A stretch of 64,000 nucleotides of DNA from CAYONP01 sp964405335. GTDB lineage: Bacteria; Armatimonadota; UBA10988. The position numbers were made by a program, and so were the translations under genes. The notes under the pieces are model-generated. The model worked only from the letters and a program-made list of their open reading frames with translations, searched no databases and was not told the DNA's origin. Positions 24,739-33,525 of the stretch are shown here, one piece after another (positions within the stretch are counted from its first letter, which is position 1; each line of letters starts with the position of its first letter). Location: positions 1-64,000 of the forward strand of contig CAYONP010000001.1 in the NCBI GenBank assembly GCA_964405335.1, read 5' to 3'.

Positions 24739-25800
24739 ATGCGCAATTGGTTCGAAGTCGGCGAGCCCGGTGCGGCTGCCGCGCAGTACATCCGCCAACA
24801 CGCCTCCAGCCTCGCCGAGAGCGTGCTGCGTCGGCTTCAGCACAGCGGAAGCCTGAGCGCCGAGCCCGGCAGCGAGTGGTACCAGAAGTCGCATCGTGAT
24901 GTTGCTTACCACCTCAACCACCTGGCCGAGGCGCTCGATTTCGGCCGCGTCGAGCTGTACAGCGAACACGTCGGGTGGTGCCGGCAGGTCTTCGCCCGGC
25001 TCGGCTTTGCTCCCGACGTGGTCGACCGGGTCGGCGAGGCGATGGCGGCGGAGCTGACCGAGGCCCTGCGCCCAGCTGGTGCCGAATTGGCTTTGGCAGT
25101 GCTCGAGGAGGCTCGGCTGAGCAACCCCACCGCGGTCGCGCCGCCGCCGGTGCTCGACCACTCCCACACCGCGGCCCGAGCCTACCTCGAGGCGCTGCTG
25201 GCCTTGCGCCGCGACGAGGCCGAGGCGATTGTCCTGGCCGCCGCCGACCGGCCGCTGCTCGAGGTCTATCGCGAGATTCTGGCACCGGCGCAGCAGGAGA
25301 TCGGCCGCCGGTGGCAGCTCGGCGAGGTGACCGTGGCGCACGAGCACCTGGTGACTTCGACCACACAGATGCTGATGTCGCGCCTGCTCGCCGCCCAGCC
25401 GAAGACCGCGCCGGACGGTCAGGTGTTGGTCGCCGCGGCGCCGGCGCACGAGGAGCACACCGTCGGCCTGCGCATGCTCACCGACCTGGTCGACGGCGCC
25501 GGCTGGCGGACCGTGTTCCTCGGCGCACGCGTGCCGACGGCGGACCTGCTGGCGCTGCTGACCGCGCAACCGACCGTCGTGCTGGCGCTGTCGGCCACCA
25601 TGATCACCAGTCTCGGCGCGGTCCGCGACATGGTCGCCGCGGTGCGCGGCGAGTCGGCCCTCGCTCGGGTGCGGGTGCTGGTCGGCGGCCGGGCGTTCGG
25701 CCTGGCCCTCGACCTCTGGCGCCAGGTCGGCGCAGATGGCTTCGCGGCCACGCTGGAGGGCTCTCTGGCGGCGGCCCACAGCCTGGCCGCCGCGGTTTGA
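24739..25800 (+). CDS. B12-binding photosensor-like protein (CarH-type Wx9EH) without HTH
   Basis: A 353-residue protein. Residues about 1-140 are a helical domain I do not recognise, with no MerR-type HTH. Residues about 145-220 match the methionine-synthase-type four-helix cap and contain W192-x9-E202-H203. Residues about 230-350 are the B12-binding Rossmann domain with EEHTVGLRML, where His240 fits the lower cobalt ligand. In Thermus CarH the equivalent residues are W131, E141-H142 and H177, a near-identical spacing; these cap adenosylcobalamin and make it a light sensor. CarH His132 is Gln193 here. ATG 24739 is chosen; GTG 24721 is possible. It is divergent from the RibD-like gene. Confidence 0.85.
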   Translation: MRNWFEVGEPGAAAAQYIRQHASSLAESVLRRLQHSGSLSAEPGSEWYQKSHRDVAYHLNHLAEALDFGRVELYSEHVGWCRQVFARLGFAPDVVDRVGEAMAAELTEALRPAGAELALAVLEEARLSNPTAVAPPPVLDHSHTAARAYLEALLALRRDEAEAIVLAAADRPLLEVYREILAPAQQEIGRRWQLGEVTVAHEHLVTSTTQMLMSRLLAAQPKTAPDGQVLVAAAPAHEEHTVGLRMLTDLVDGAGWRTVFLGARVPTADLLALLTAQPTVVLALSATMITSLGAVRDMVAAVRGESALARVRVLVGGRAFGLALDLWRQVGADGFAATLEGSLAAAHSLAAAV

Positions 25801-25825
25801 CCTGCCGCGCCGGCTTTGCTATACT
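25797..25825 (+). promoter_or_regulatory. Strong promoter for the 25857-28203 operon
   Basis: -35 TTGACC (25797-25802), 17-nt spacer, -10 TATACT (25820-25825). The -35 overlaps the TGA stop of the B12-sensor gene. Transcription would start near 25832, and GAGGA lies 7-8 nt before ATG 25857. Confidence 0.85.
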
Positions 25826-25856
25826 CCGGCCACCCGCGGGATACGAGGACAGCTAG

Positions 25857-26354
25857 ATGGCAGACGAGCGGTGGCTGGAACTGCGCCGGCTGCTCAGCGA
25901 CTTATCCGACGGCTTCGCCGGTAAAATCGAGTATGGCAACCTGCGTGTGCAGGTCTACGACGGAGCCGCGGACGACGGCGAGAGCGGCGGGCGCATCGCC
26001 TTCGCTTACGAGACGCCCGGCGGCTCGACCAACCAGTTCGACATCACCTTTCACGACAACGCTTTCCACATGCTCGACGCCTCGGCTGATGCGGTCCTCG
26101 CGCTGTCGACGCCCGAAGAGGTGGTCGAGCGGGTCGACCTCCACCTGCGTGAGATCCCCGGCCGCCGGCTGAAGGTGCTTCGCCGCGACATCGACCAGAT
26201 GGTCGGCGACGGCTCGACCCGCCGCCAGATGCTCGAAGAGCTGAACCGCATGATGCGCCTGCAGACCGAGTTTCGCGGCGGCAGCCTGACCATCGACGAG
26301 CTGACCGAGGCCTGCCGCTACATCCACCAGGTGACCCAGTCGAAGGAGGCCTGA
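25857..26354 (+). CDS. Conserved-looking protein of unknown function
   Basis: A 165-residue soluble protein I do not recognise. The first half is predicted beta-rich (IEYGNLRVQVYDG, GGRIAFAYETPGG, QFDITFHDNAFHML); the second half is helical and charged (VDLHLREIPGRRLKVLRRDI, then STRRQMLEELNRMMRLQ). No signal peptide or membrane segment. It is the first gene after a strong promoter, and the next gene starts 1 nt after its stop, preceded by AAGGAGG, so the pair is surely co-expressed. Confidence 0.7.
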   Translation: MADERWLELRRLLSDLSDGFAGKIEYGNLRVQVYDGAADDGESGGRIAFAYETPGGSTNQFDITFHDNAFHMLDASADAVLALSTPEEVVERVDLHLREIPGRRLKVLRRDIDQMVGDGSTRRQMLEELNRMMRLQTEFRGGSLTIDELTEACRYIHQVTQSKEA

Positions 26355-26355
26355 G

Positions 26356-27105
26356 GTGCGCCGGGCCGACCTCCAGGCCGACTCCCTCGCCTTCATGTAT
26401 GCCCACCAGTTCGTCGACCAGGCGGTCGACGAGAGCGAGTTGAGCAACCCGCTCGTCCATGACATCCAGTATCCGACCAAGGCGCCCTTGAGCGACAAGG
26501 TGATCGACCGCAACGAGGTCGCCGAGAAGGTGGTCTTCTGCGCCCTGGCCGACCTGGTTGCGCGGCGCTCACTGGTGTTGACCATCGAGCCGATCGAGGC
26601 GCTGCTGGGCAGCCGCTTGATTGGCCGCCTGGCGCAGCTCTGCGGCTATCCGCGGCAGCGGCTGATGGTCCGCCGCGACGGCAGCTTTCCCGCCTCGCCG
26701 CTCAACTCCGCGCTGAACGAGCTGTTCGACTCGCTGCTGGTGCCGGGCAGCGACTTCATCAGCGACCAGCGGCTGCCGGTGCGGCGGCTGCTCAAGCTGC
26801 TCTTCCGCCGGCGCGAGCAGGAGCGCGACCCGTACCACGACATCCTGCAGTGGGTCGGCGAGGACCTGATCGACGAGGGCTACTACATCGAATCGACCGA
26901 TGTGACGGCCGGCGTGGTGCCGTTCCGCGAGGCGCATCCGGACAAGGAGAAGATGCTCGCGATCGCCGACCGCGTCGACGAGATGCGCGCGCGGCTGGCG
27001 GCCTACGAGCGACGCGAGCCGGAGCTCTATGCGCTGCTCAAGCAGACCGTGGCCGAGACCATGAAGGAGATCAGCATCCTGTTCCAGCGCCGGACGACGC
27101 TCTAG
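26356..27105 (+). CDS. Helical protein of unknown function
   Basis: A 249-residue soluble protein, mainly helical, starting at GTG 26356 with AAGGAGG 6 nt upstream. Noticeable segments are YAHQFVDQAVDESELSNPLV, FPASPLNSALNELFDSL and LLKLLFRRREQERDPYHDIL. The C-terminal third looks like a coiled coil ending MKEISILFQRRTTL. It sits between the 165-residue protein and the CPBP protease, touching both; it may be a cytoplasmic adaptor of that membrane protease, but nothing in sequence proves this. Confidence 0.7.
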   Translation: MRRADLQADSLAFMYAHQFVDQAVDESELSNPLVHDIQYPTKAPLSDKVIDRNEVAEKVVFCALADLVARRSLVLTIEPIEALLGSRLIGRLAQLCGYPRQRLMVRRDGSFPASPLNSALNELFDSLLVPGSDFISDQRLPVRRLLKLLFRRREQERDPYHDILQWVGEDLIDEGYYIESTDVTAGVVPFREAHPDKEKMLAIADRVDEMRARLAAYERREPELYALLKQTVAETMKEISILFQRRTTL

Positions 27106-28203
27106 ATGGCCGGCCTGCTGCGCGGTTTCTACGACCGCGAGGTCCGGCCGCTGGTCGAGGCGATCCCCGCCGACGCCGGATTCGTGCTCATCCTGGGAAC
27201 CGCCCTGCTGGCCAACAAGCGTTATCTCGCCGACGATCGGTTCGGCGGCCCGGCGCTGATGCGCTGGCAGGCGCTGGCCGCCTGGCTGGTCGGCGGCATG
27301 GTGCTGGCGCTCGGCCTGCACCTGCACCGGCGCGGCCGGCTGCCTTGGTGGCTGCCCGGCCTGCTCGCCGCCGGAGCGATGGTGGCCGTGCTCGGGCCGG
27401 GCGGGTTCATCTTCGGCGACTGGCGTTGGGCGCTGGCCGAGCCGGAGCGGCTGCAGACGGCCGGCATGCTCGGCCTGGCACTGCTCGCCGTGGCGCCCGC
27501 GGCGCTCGGCTGCCGGCCGACCGAGCCACGGCTCGGCGCCGGACTGCTGATCGCCGCGTCCGGCGTGGCCGCCGCGGGGCTCTGCCTGAGCGGCTTCGGG
27601 CCGCTGCGCGAGTTGATGCTCGAACCGCGGGTCGACAAGCTCAACTGGGGCTTGCTGACCGCGGGTTGGTTGCTGATCGGATGCTATGCCCTCTGCTGGC
27701 CGGTGCTCGGTGGCCGCTTCCGCGACGACGGAGGCGGGCTCGGCCGCTGGCGCTTCTGGCTGCCCTGGACGCTGGGCCTGCTCCTGCTCATGGTGCTGGT
27801 CATCCTGCTCGTCGCCGGCCGCAGCCGCGAGTTCCTGCTCTACTACCCGATGTACCGCACCGACTGGCCGTTCTACAACCCTTACGAGCACGGTTGGGGC
27901 TTCTACGTCGCTTACACGTTGAGCTACGGCGCCTATTTTGCCGCCTGGGAGTTCTTCTTCCGCGGCTGGATGCTGTTCCGGCTGGAGAAGTCGATCGGTG
28001 GCCTGGCGGTGGTGGTGCAGACCGTGCCGTTTGTGATCATGCACATCGGCAAGCCCGGCCTCGAGTTCCATTCGTCGCTGGTCGCCGGCCCGGTGCTCGG
28101 CTGGCTGGCTTGGAGATCGCGCAGCTTCTGGCCCTGCGCGCTGCTGCACTGGGCCGCCGCGGCGACGATGGACCTGGTCGCGCTCTATCACGGCCTGCAA
28201 TAG
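27106..28203 (+). CDS. CPBP (Abi/Rce1-like) intramembrane metalloprotease
   Basis: A 365-residue protein with about eight membrane helices. The C-terminal part carries the CPBP motifs: AAWEFFFRGWML (usually EExxxR, here the first Glu is Trp), FVIMHIGK (FxxxH) and ALLHWAAAATMD (HxxxxD-like). Family members cleave prenylated or peptide substrates inside the membrane, and several act in bacteriocin self-immunity. Its ATG follows the TAG of the previous gene with no gap. It ends the unknown three-gene operon. Confidence 0.85.
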   Translation: MAGLLRGFYDREVRPLVEAIPADAGFVLILGTALLANKRYLADDRFGGPALMRWQALAAWLVGGMVLALGLHLHRRGRLPWWLPGLLAAGAMVAVLGPGGFIFGDWRWALAEPERLQTAGMLGLALLAVAPAALGCRPTEPRLGAGLLIAASGVAAAGLCLSGFGPLRELMLEPRVDKLNWGLLTAGWLLIGCYALCWPVLGGRFRDDGGGLGRWRFWLPWTLGLLLLMVLVILLVAGRSREFLLYYPMYRTDWPFYNPYEHGWGFYVAYTLSYGAYFAAWEFFFRGWMLFRLEKSIGGLAVVVQTVPFVIMHIGKPGLEFHSSLVAGPVLGWLAWRSRSFWPCALLHWAAAATMDLVALYHGLQ

Positions 28204-28213
28204 GGGGCTCAGC

Positions 28214-29821
28214 TTGACGCTGCCGCTCGAACTCGCCTGGCACCGCTCGCGGCAGGCCTGCGCCTGGCTGCGCGGCGAACTCGACGACCTCTACGCCTAT
28301 CCGCCCCGGCTCGACCAGCTCGAGGCGGCGGTCGCCGCGCGGCGGGCCAGCCCGCGGGCGCCGCGCGACGAGCTGGTCGACGCCCTGCGCGCGAGTCTCG
28401 CGCCGCACGGCCTCGACCCATCGCAGGCGGCGGCGCTCGATGAACTGGCGCGGCCCGACGCCGTCGCGGTGGTCAGCGGCCAGCAGCCGGGAGTCTTCGG
28501 CGGGCCGCTCTACACGTTACTCAAGGCGATTGGTGCCGTGGCGCTGACCGAGCGGCTGCGGGCCGAGGGCCGGCCGGCGGTAACGATCTTCTGGTCGGCC
28601 ACCGAAGACGACGACTTCGCCGAGGTGCGCAGCCTCGGCCTGGTCGATCGAGCCGGCCACCTACGCACCATCCGCGTCGAGGCCGACGGCGACGACGAAA
28701 CGCCGGTCGGTCGTCGCCGGCTGCTGGGCGACCCGCGTGCCGAGCTGGCGGCGCTGCTGCCCGACACGGCTTGGCGCGACTGGGTGGTCGATGATCTGTG
28801 CGCCGGCTACGCGCCGCGCGGCACGCTGGGCGACGGCTTCGCGCGGCTGATGACGCGCCTGCTCGGCGGCCGCGGCCTGCTGCTGGCCGATCCGCTCTCG
28901 CCGGCCCTGCGCCGGCTGTCGGCGCCGATCTTCGCCCGCGCGCTCGAGCAGCCGGAGGTCGGCACCAGGCGGGCCAACGAAATCGGTGCAGCGCTGCGCG
29001 CGCGGGGCTTTGCCGTGCCGATGCATCGCCAGGCCGACCTCTGCCCGTTCTTCGTCATCGACGGCGGCCGCCGCTGCCGCGTGCGGGTCGAGGGCGGCGG
29101 GTTCCAGCTCGAAACCGGCGAGCGGCTCGACGCCGCGGCGCTGGCCCGGCGGATCGCCGCCGATCCGGACTGCTGCAGCGCCAGCCTGCTGCTCCGGCCG
29201 GTGATCCAGGACTATCTCTTCCCCACCGCCGCCTTCTGTGTCGGGCCGGGCGAGATTGCCTACCTGGCGCAGGTCGCGCCGATGTACGACCTGCTCGGCA
29301 TCGCTCCGCCGCTGCTCCTGCCGCGCTTCTCGGCCACCATCCTCGAGCCGAAGCCGGCCAAGCACCTGTCCGCCTACGACCTCGCCTTGTCCGACTGCTG
29401 GCAGCCGCTCGAGCAGCTCGCCGGCGCCGTCTCGCGCCGCCGCAACGGCGCCGGGACCGAGGCCTTGTTCAGCGCCGCCGGTCAGGCGGTCGAGGCGGCC
29501 GTGCAGCCGCTGCTGGCCCATGCCGTCGAGATCGACGGGTCGCTCGACCGGTCGGCGTCGACGCGGCTGAACCGCATCCGGGCCGAGCTGGGCAAGCTCG
29601 AGGCGAAGGTGCAGAAGTCGCTCCGCCGCCAGGACGCCGAACTGCACCGGCGGCTGAGCCGGATCTACACCCACGCCGCGCCGGCCGGCGGCTTGCAGGA
29701 GCGCGCGCTCGGCGCGGTGCACCTGCTCGCCGGATATGGGCCTGAATTGGTCGAACGACTGCTCGCGGCCGCCGGCGAGACTGCCGTCGATCAGCACGCG
29801 GTGGTCGAGGTGGGGCCGTGA
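28214..29821 (+). CDS. bshC: Putative bacillithiol synthase (cysteine-adding enzyme BshC)
   Basis: A 535-residue BshC-family protein, the usual length. Diagnostic segments are VVSGQQPGVFGGPLYTLLKA and IFWSATEDDDFAEV, followed by a C-terminal coiled coil with KLEAKVQKSLRRQDAELHR. BshC joins Cys to glucosaminyl-malate in bacillithiol synthesis, so the cell probably uses this thiol; BshA and BshB are not in the window. The start is TTG 28214 with GGGGG 6 nt upstream. Its TGA overlaps the gpsA start (GTGA). The two cysteine synthase paralogues nearby would supply its substrate. Confidence 0.93.
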   Translation: MTLPLELAWHRSRQACAWLRGELDDLYAYPPRLDQLEAAVAARRASPRAPRDELVDALRASLAPHGLDPSQAAALDELARPDAVAVVSGQQPGVFGGPLYTLLKAIGAVALTERLRAEGRPAVTIFWSATEDDDFAEVRSLGLVDRAGHLRTIRVEADGDDETPVGRRRLLGDPRAELAALLPDTAWRDWVVDDLCAGYAPRGTLGDGFARLMTRLLGGRGLLLADPLSPALRRLSAPIFARALEQPEVGTRRANEIGAALRARGFAVPMHRQADLCPFFVIDGGRRCRVRVEGGGFQLETGERLDAAALARRIAADPDCCSASLLLRPVIQDYLFPTAAFCVGPGEIAYLAQVAPMYDLLGIAPPLLLPRFSATILEPKPAKHLSAYDLALSDCWQPLEQLAGAVSRRRNGAGTEALFSAAGQAVEAAVQPLLAHAVEIDGSLDRSASTRLNRIRAELGKLEAKVQKSLRRQDAELHRRLSRIYTHAAPAGGLQERALGAVHLLAGYGPELVERLLAAAGETAVDQHAVVEVGP

Positions 29822-30816
29822 CCGCGGCGGTGATCGGCGCCGGCAGTTGGGGCACCACGCTGGCCTGGCTGGCGGCGCGGCAGGGGCTCGAGGTGTCGCT
29901 CTGGGCCCGCGACGCGGCGCTGGCGGCGAGCATCACCGGCGAGCGCTGCAACCCGCGCTACCTGCCCGACCTGCCGTTGCCCGACAACCTCATCGCCACG
30001 GCCGATCTGGCCACCGCGCTGCACGGCCGGCGGCTGGTCATCGTCGCCGTGCCGTCGGTCGGCCTGCCGTGCGTGGCCGACCAGATGGCCGCCCATCTGG
30101 CGGCCGGCGCGCTTGTCGTCTCGGCGACCAAGGGCCTCGACCACGCCACCGGCCGGCGGATGACCGTCCTGCTGCGCGAAGCGCTGGGCCCCGGGCCGAG
30201 CCTGGCCGCGCTGTCGGGTCCGAACCTGTCGCACGAGATCGCCGCCGGGCAGCCGGCGGTGACGGTGGTTGCCTCGGCCGACGAGGCGGCGATGAGCGAG
30301 GTGCAGGCGCTGCTCGGCTCGCTCTGGTTCCGGATCTACCTCAACCCCGACGTGGCCGGGGTCGAGCTCGGCGGGGCGCTGAAGAACCCGATGGCGCTGG
30401 CGGCGGGGATCAGCGACGGTCTCGGTTACGGCGACAACGCCAAGGCGGCGCTGATGAGTCGCGGCATGGCCGAAATCCGGCGGCTCGGCGTGGCCCTCGG
30501 CGGTCGGCCCGAGACGTTCGGCGGGCTGTGCGGCCTGGGCGACCTGCTGGCCACCTGCCACAGCCGGCACAGCCGCAACCGCACGCTCGGCGAGCAGCTC
30601 GGGCGCGGGCTCAGCCTGGCCGAGGCCGTGGCGCGGACCGACCAGATCGCAGAAGGCGTGCCGACCACGCGCACGGCGCTGCGGCTGGCCGGCCAGCTGG
30701 GCGTCGAGGTGCCGCTGCTGGCGCATCTGCACGCGGTGCTGTTCGAGGGCCTGCCGGTCCGCGCGGCGGTGGAGCAGTTACTCAGCCGGCCGGCGACGTT
30801 CGAGGAGACCGGCTAA
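29818..30816 (+). CDS. gpsA: Glycerol-3-phosphate dehydrogenase [NAD(P)+]
   Basis: A 332-residue GpsA, full length. The NAD-binding GAGSWGTTLAWLAA is at the N-terminus; the catalytic Lys region GALKNPMALAAGISDGLGYG and SRGMAEIRRLG are intact. It reduces dihydroxyacetone phosphate to sn-glycerol-3-phosphate for phospholipids. The start is GTG 29818, overlapping the bshC stop. It converges with the GDPD-like gene with no bases between the two stop codons. Confidence 0.97.
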   Translation: MTAAVIGAGSWGTTLAWLAARQGLEVSLWARDAALAASITGERCNPRYLPDLPLPDNLIATADLATALHGRRLVIVAVPSVGLPCVADQMAAHLAAGALVVSATKGLDHATGRRMTVLLREALGPGPSLAALSGPNLSHEIAAGQPAVTVVASADEAAMSEVQALLGSLWFRIYLNPDVAGVELGGALKNPMALAAGISDGLGYGDNAKAALMSRGMAEIRRLGVALGGRPETFGGLCGLGDLLATCHSRHSRNRTLGEQLGRGLSLAEAVARTDQIAEGVPTTRTALRLAGQLGVEVPLLAHLHAVLFEGLPVRAAVEQLLSRPATFEETG

Positions 30817-31539
30817 TCAGCGCCAGACGGCGGCGGCGGCCCGCTGCCAGGCCTGGCGCAGGTCGGCGGGGTAGCGGGTGGCCACGCCATGCAGTGGCGC
30901 GGCGAGCAGGCGCTCGCAGTTGCCGCGGGTGAGGGCCAGATCGGGCGCGATCCAGACTTCGAGCCGGTGCGCCCGCATCGCGGCGACAAAGGCGGCCGCC
31001 GGGACGAAGTGCAGCCGGTAGCCGGCCGGCTGAGGGTCGGCGAACGGGGGCACCTCGGCGGGCGACCGCGCGTCGACCAGCCATCGCAGGCCGTCGGCGG
31101 CGTCGCGCAGATCATCGTCAGGCCGGGTGGCCAGGCCGCACAGGCGGACCCGCTGCTCACTGCCCTCATCCAGCACCGTGCGCGCCACGGCGGCGACGAA
31201 GTCGCACGATCGGCTGCGCAGCCGGAGCAGCAGCGGTGCCCGCCAGCGCGAGTGAACCCGGGCGAGGGTGAGCGCCTCGGCCAGCGGCAGCGGCGGCCAG
31301 CTTGCGACGGCGGGGTGGCACCAGGCGCTCGAATCGTGCGCCGGCCAACGTTCGGCGTCACGGTCGCGGCCGCAGACCAGGGTCTCGCCCGCGGGGCCGG
31401 GCCGCAGCTCGAGCTCGAGCCCGAAGCCGAGTTCGAGCGCGGCAATCAGGGCCGGCGCCGTGCCCTCGGGCGCCTGCCAGACCAGTCCGCCGGCGGCGAG
31501 GATCCAGGGCTCCGTTCGCCGCTCGACCAGCGTGCTCAT
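30817..31539 (-). CDS. Degenerate glycerophosphodiester phosphodiesterase-like (GDPD) protein
   Basis: A 240-residue protein with the GDPD TIM-barrel pattern: PEGTAPALIAALELGFGLELELR (shown here only in part, matching PENT...GIELDV), LPLAEALTLAR, and the end HGVATRYPADLRQAW. However, the catalytic HRG is AGG, the ExD pair is ExE, the HD of the next strand is RD, and the ELK strand reads LRL. The metal and catalytic His residues are therefore missing, so it is probably not an active phosphodiesterase. No signal peptide is seen. Its neighbour gpsA makes glycerol-3-phosphate, the product of active GDPDs. Confidence 0.7.
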   Translation of the reverse strand: MSTLVERRTEPWILAAGGLVWQAPEGTAPALIAALELGFGLELELRPGPAGETLVCGRDRDAERWPAHDSSAWCHPAVASWPPLPLAEALTLARVHSRWRAPLLLRLRSRSCDFVAAVARTVLDEGSEQRVRLCGLATRPDDDLRDAADGLRWLVDARSPAEVPPFADPQPAGYRLHFVPAAAFVAAMRAHRLEVWIAPDLALTRGNCERLLAAPLHGVATRYPADLRQAWQRAAAAVWR

Positions 31540-31651
31540 GCTGCCCTCGCTCTGCTCCTCCGCAGGCTTGTCGTGCCATCGACGAGGCCCCGGCGGATGA
31601 TCTAGTGGTTGCCGGGCGGTTGTGTTACCGTGACGGCCCGCGGAGACGGGC

Positions 31652-32602
31652 TTGACCGGAGGGGTGCTCGAGCTGATTGGCAACACGCCGCTGGTCGCCC
31701 TGCCGCGCATCGCCGCCGGTCTGCCGTCACGCATCCTGGCCAAGGCCGAGCTGCTCAACCCCGGCGGCAGCATCAAAGACCGGCCGGCGCTCTGGATCAT
31801 CCGCGAACAGGTCGCCGCCGGGCGGCTCCGGCCGGGCGACAGCGTGGTCGAAATGACCAGCGGCAACATGGGCTGCGGCCTGGCCATCGTCTGTGCGCAG
31901 TACGGCCTGCCGTTCGTCGCCGTCATGTCGGCCGGCAACAGCGTCGAGCGGGCGCAGATGATGCGCGCCTGCGGGGCGCGGGTCGAGCTGGTGCCGCAGG
32001 CCCCCGGCGGCGTGGCGGGCCGTGTCTCGGGCGCTGACCTCGACCTGGCCCGCGCGCGGACCGACGAGCTGGTCGCCGAGCTCGGGGCCTATCGCGTCGA
32101 CCAGTTCAACAACCCGCTCAACCTGGCCGCGCACGAGCAGTCGACCGGGCCGGAGATCTGGCGTCAGTCGGGCGGCGCGGTCGACGCCTTCGTCACCGCG
32201 CCGGGCACCGGCTGCACCTTCGTCGGTGTGATGCGCCACCTGCGCGCCCGGAACCCGCGCATCCACGGCTATGTCGCCGAGCCCGACGGCGCGGCGGTGC
32301 TCGGCGGCGGGCTGGTGACCCGGACCCAGCACACGCTGCAGGGCACCGGCTATGCCACCGTGCCGTCGCAGTGGGATCCGGAGCTGTGCGACGGCAGCAT
32401 TCCCGTGACCGACGACGAGGCGCTCGAGATGTGCCGCCGGCTGGCCGCCGAGGAGGGCTGGCTGGTTGGCTACAGCAGCGGCGCCAATGTCGCCGCGGCG
32501 GTGCGCCTGGCCCTCGAGCCCAACCCGCCGGCGACCATCGTCACGGTGCTCTGCGACAGCGGGCTCAAGTACTTGCGCGACGGGCCGTTCTGTGGCCTGT
32601 GA
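31652..32602 (+). CDS. PLP-dependent cysteine synthase-like enzyme
   Basis: A 316-residue fold-type II PLP enzyme. The Lys is in NPGGSIKDRPA and the phosphate-binding loop in TSGNMGCGLA (usually TSGNTG). ELIGNTPLVAL at the N-terminus and QFNNPLNLAAHE match cysteine synthase/cystathionine beta-synthase cores; there is no CBS regulatory domain. It may make Cys from O-acetylserine or act on another acceptor. TTG 31652, 6 nt after GGAG, is the likely start; GTG 31664 is possible. It is a diverged paralogue of the cysK at 34746. Confidence 0.85.
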   Translation: MTGGVLELIGNTPLVALPRIAAGLPSRILAKAELLNPGGSIKDRPALWIIREQVAAGRLRPGDSVVEMTSGNMGCGLAIVCAQYGLPFVAVMSAGNSVERAQMMRACGARVELVPQAPGGVAGRVSGADLDLARARTDELVAELGAYRVDQFNNPLNLAAHEQSTGPEIWRQSGGAVDAFVTAPGTGCTFVGVMRHLRARNPRIHGYVAEPDGAAVLGGGLVTRTQHTLQGTGYATVPSQWDPELCDGSIPVTDDEALEMCRRLAAEEGWLVGYSSGANVAAAVRLALEPNPPATIVTVLCDSGLKYLRDGPFCGL

Positions 32603-32655
32603 CCGGTACGGCCGCCGCCAACGACGCGCCTATTCCGCAACGCCCCGCCGGCCGG

Positions 32656-33525
32656 CTATCCCCGCCGGCCGAGCAGCCCCCGCGGCCGGGCGAGCAGGAT
32701 GAGCAGCAGTAGCGCGAAGGTCACCGCCTCTTCCCACTCGGCGCCGAACCGGTAGGCGGTCAGCTTGCGCAACAGGCCCAGCAGCAGCCCGCCGACCGCC
32801 GTGCCGGAGAGCGACCCGACTCCGCCGACGACCACCGCCACGGCGCCGATGACCACCGCGTCGAGCCCCATCTCGGGCGAGACGCCGACATCGGCCGCGA
32901 CGCAGACCGCGGCGATGCCACCGACCAGCGCGCTGAGCAGCGCCGTGCGGGCCAGCAGCTCACTCTCATCGATGCCGAGGGCCACCGCCAGCTCGCGACC
33001 GGCGGCATAGGCGCGGAGCTGCACGCCGAAACGGGTCTTGGCCAGCAGCAGCCAGACGGCGACAAAGCAGACCGCCGCGGCAGCCATGGTCACCACCTGC
33101 ACGCGGGTCAGGCGCAGGCTGTCGGCCGGGTTGGTCGCCTCGTGCAGCGTGTAGACCGGGTTGTCCAGGCTGAGCGGCAGCGTCTCGTGCCCGAAAGCCC
33201 AGGCCAACGCGTTGCCGCCGACCATGAAGATGCCGAGGGAGGTGAGGAAGAGCACCTCAACGGTAGCCCGTCGACGGCGCAACGGGCGGTAGAGCAGCAC
33301 CTCGACAGCCAGGCCGAGCAGCATCGCCGCGCCGAGCCCGAGCGCCATCGCCGGTGCGAAGCCGAGCCGCGCGGCAGACCACCAGGTGACATAGCCGGCC
33401 AGCGCATAGACCGCACCGTAGGCGAAGTGGAAGACCCGCGTGGTGCTGTAGACCAAGCCGAAGCCGAAGGCGAGCAGCGCGTAGGTCGAGCCGAGGACCA
33501 GGCCCTGCAGCAGGAACGGGGTCAT
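32656..33525 (-). CDS. livH: LivH-type branched-chain amino acid ABC permease
   Basis: A 289-residue permease with about eight helices and the family start GLVLGSTYALLAFGFGLVYSTTRVFHFAYG. The EAA-like loop FGVQLRAYAAGRELAVALGID is intact. It imports branched-chain amino acids or related polar compounds with LivM, LivG and LivF, none of which are nearby. Its ATG overlaps the stop of the binding-protein gene by 4 nt. Confidence 0.93.
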   Translation of the reverse strand: MTPFLLQGLVLGSTYALLAFGFGLVYSTTRVFHFAYGAVYALAGYVTWWSAARLGFAPAMALGLGAAMLLGLAVEVLLYRPLRRRRATVEVLFLTSLGIFMVGGNALAWAFGHETLPLSLDNPVYTLHEATNPADSLRLTRVQVVTMAAAAVCFVAVWLLLAKTRFGVQLRAYAAGRELAVALGIDESELLARTALLSALVGGIAAVCVAADVGVSPEMGLDAVVIGAVAVVVGGVGSLSGTAVGGLLLGLLRKLTAYRFGAEWEEAVTFALLLLILLARPRGLLGRRG

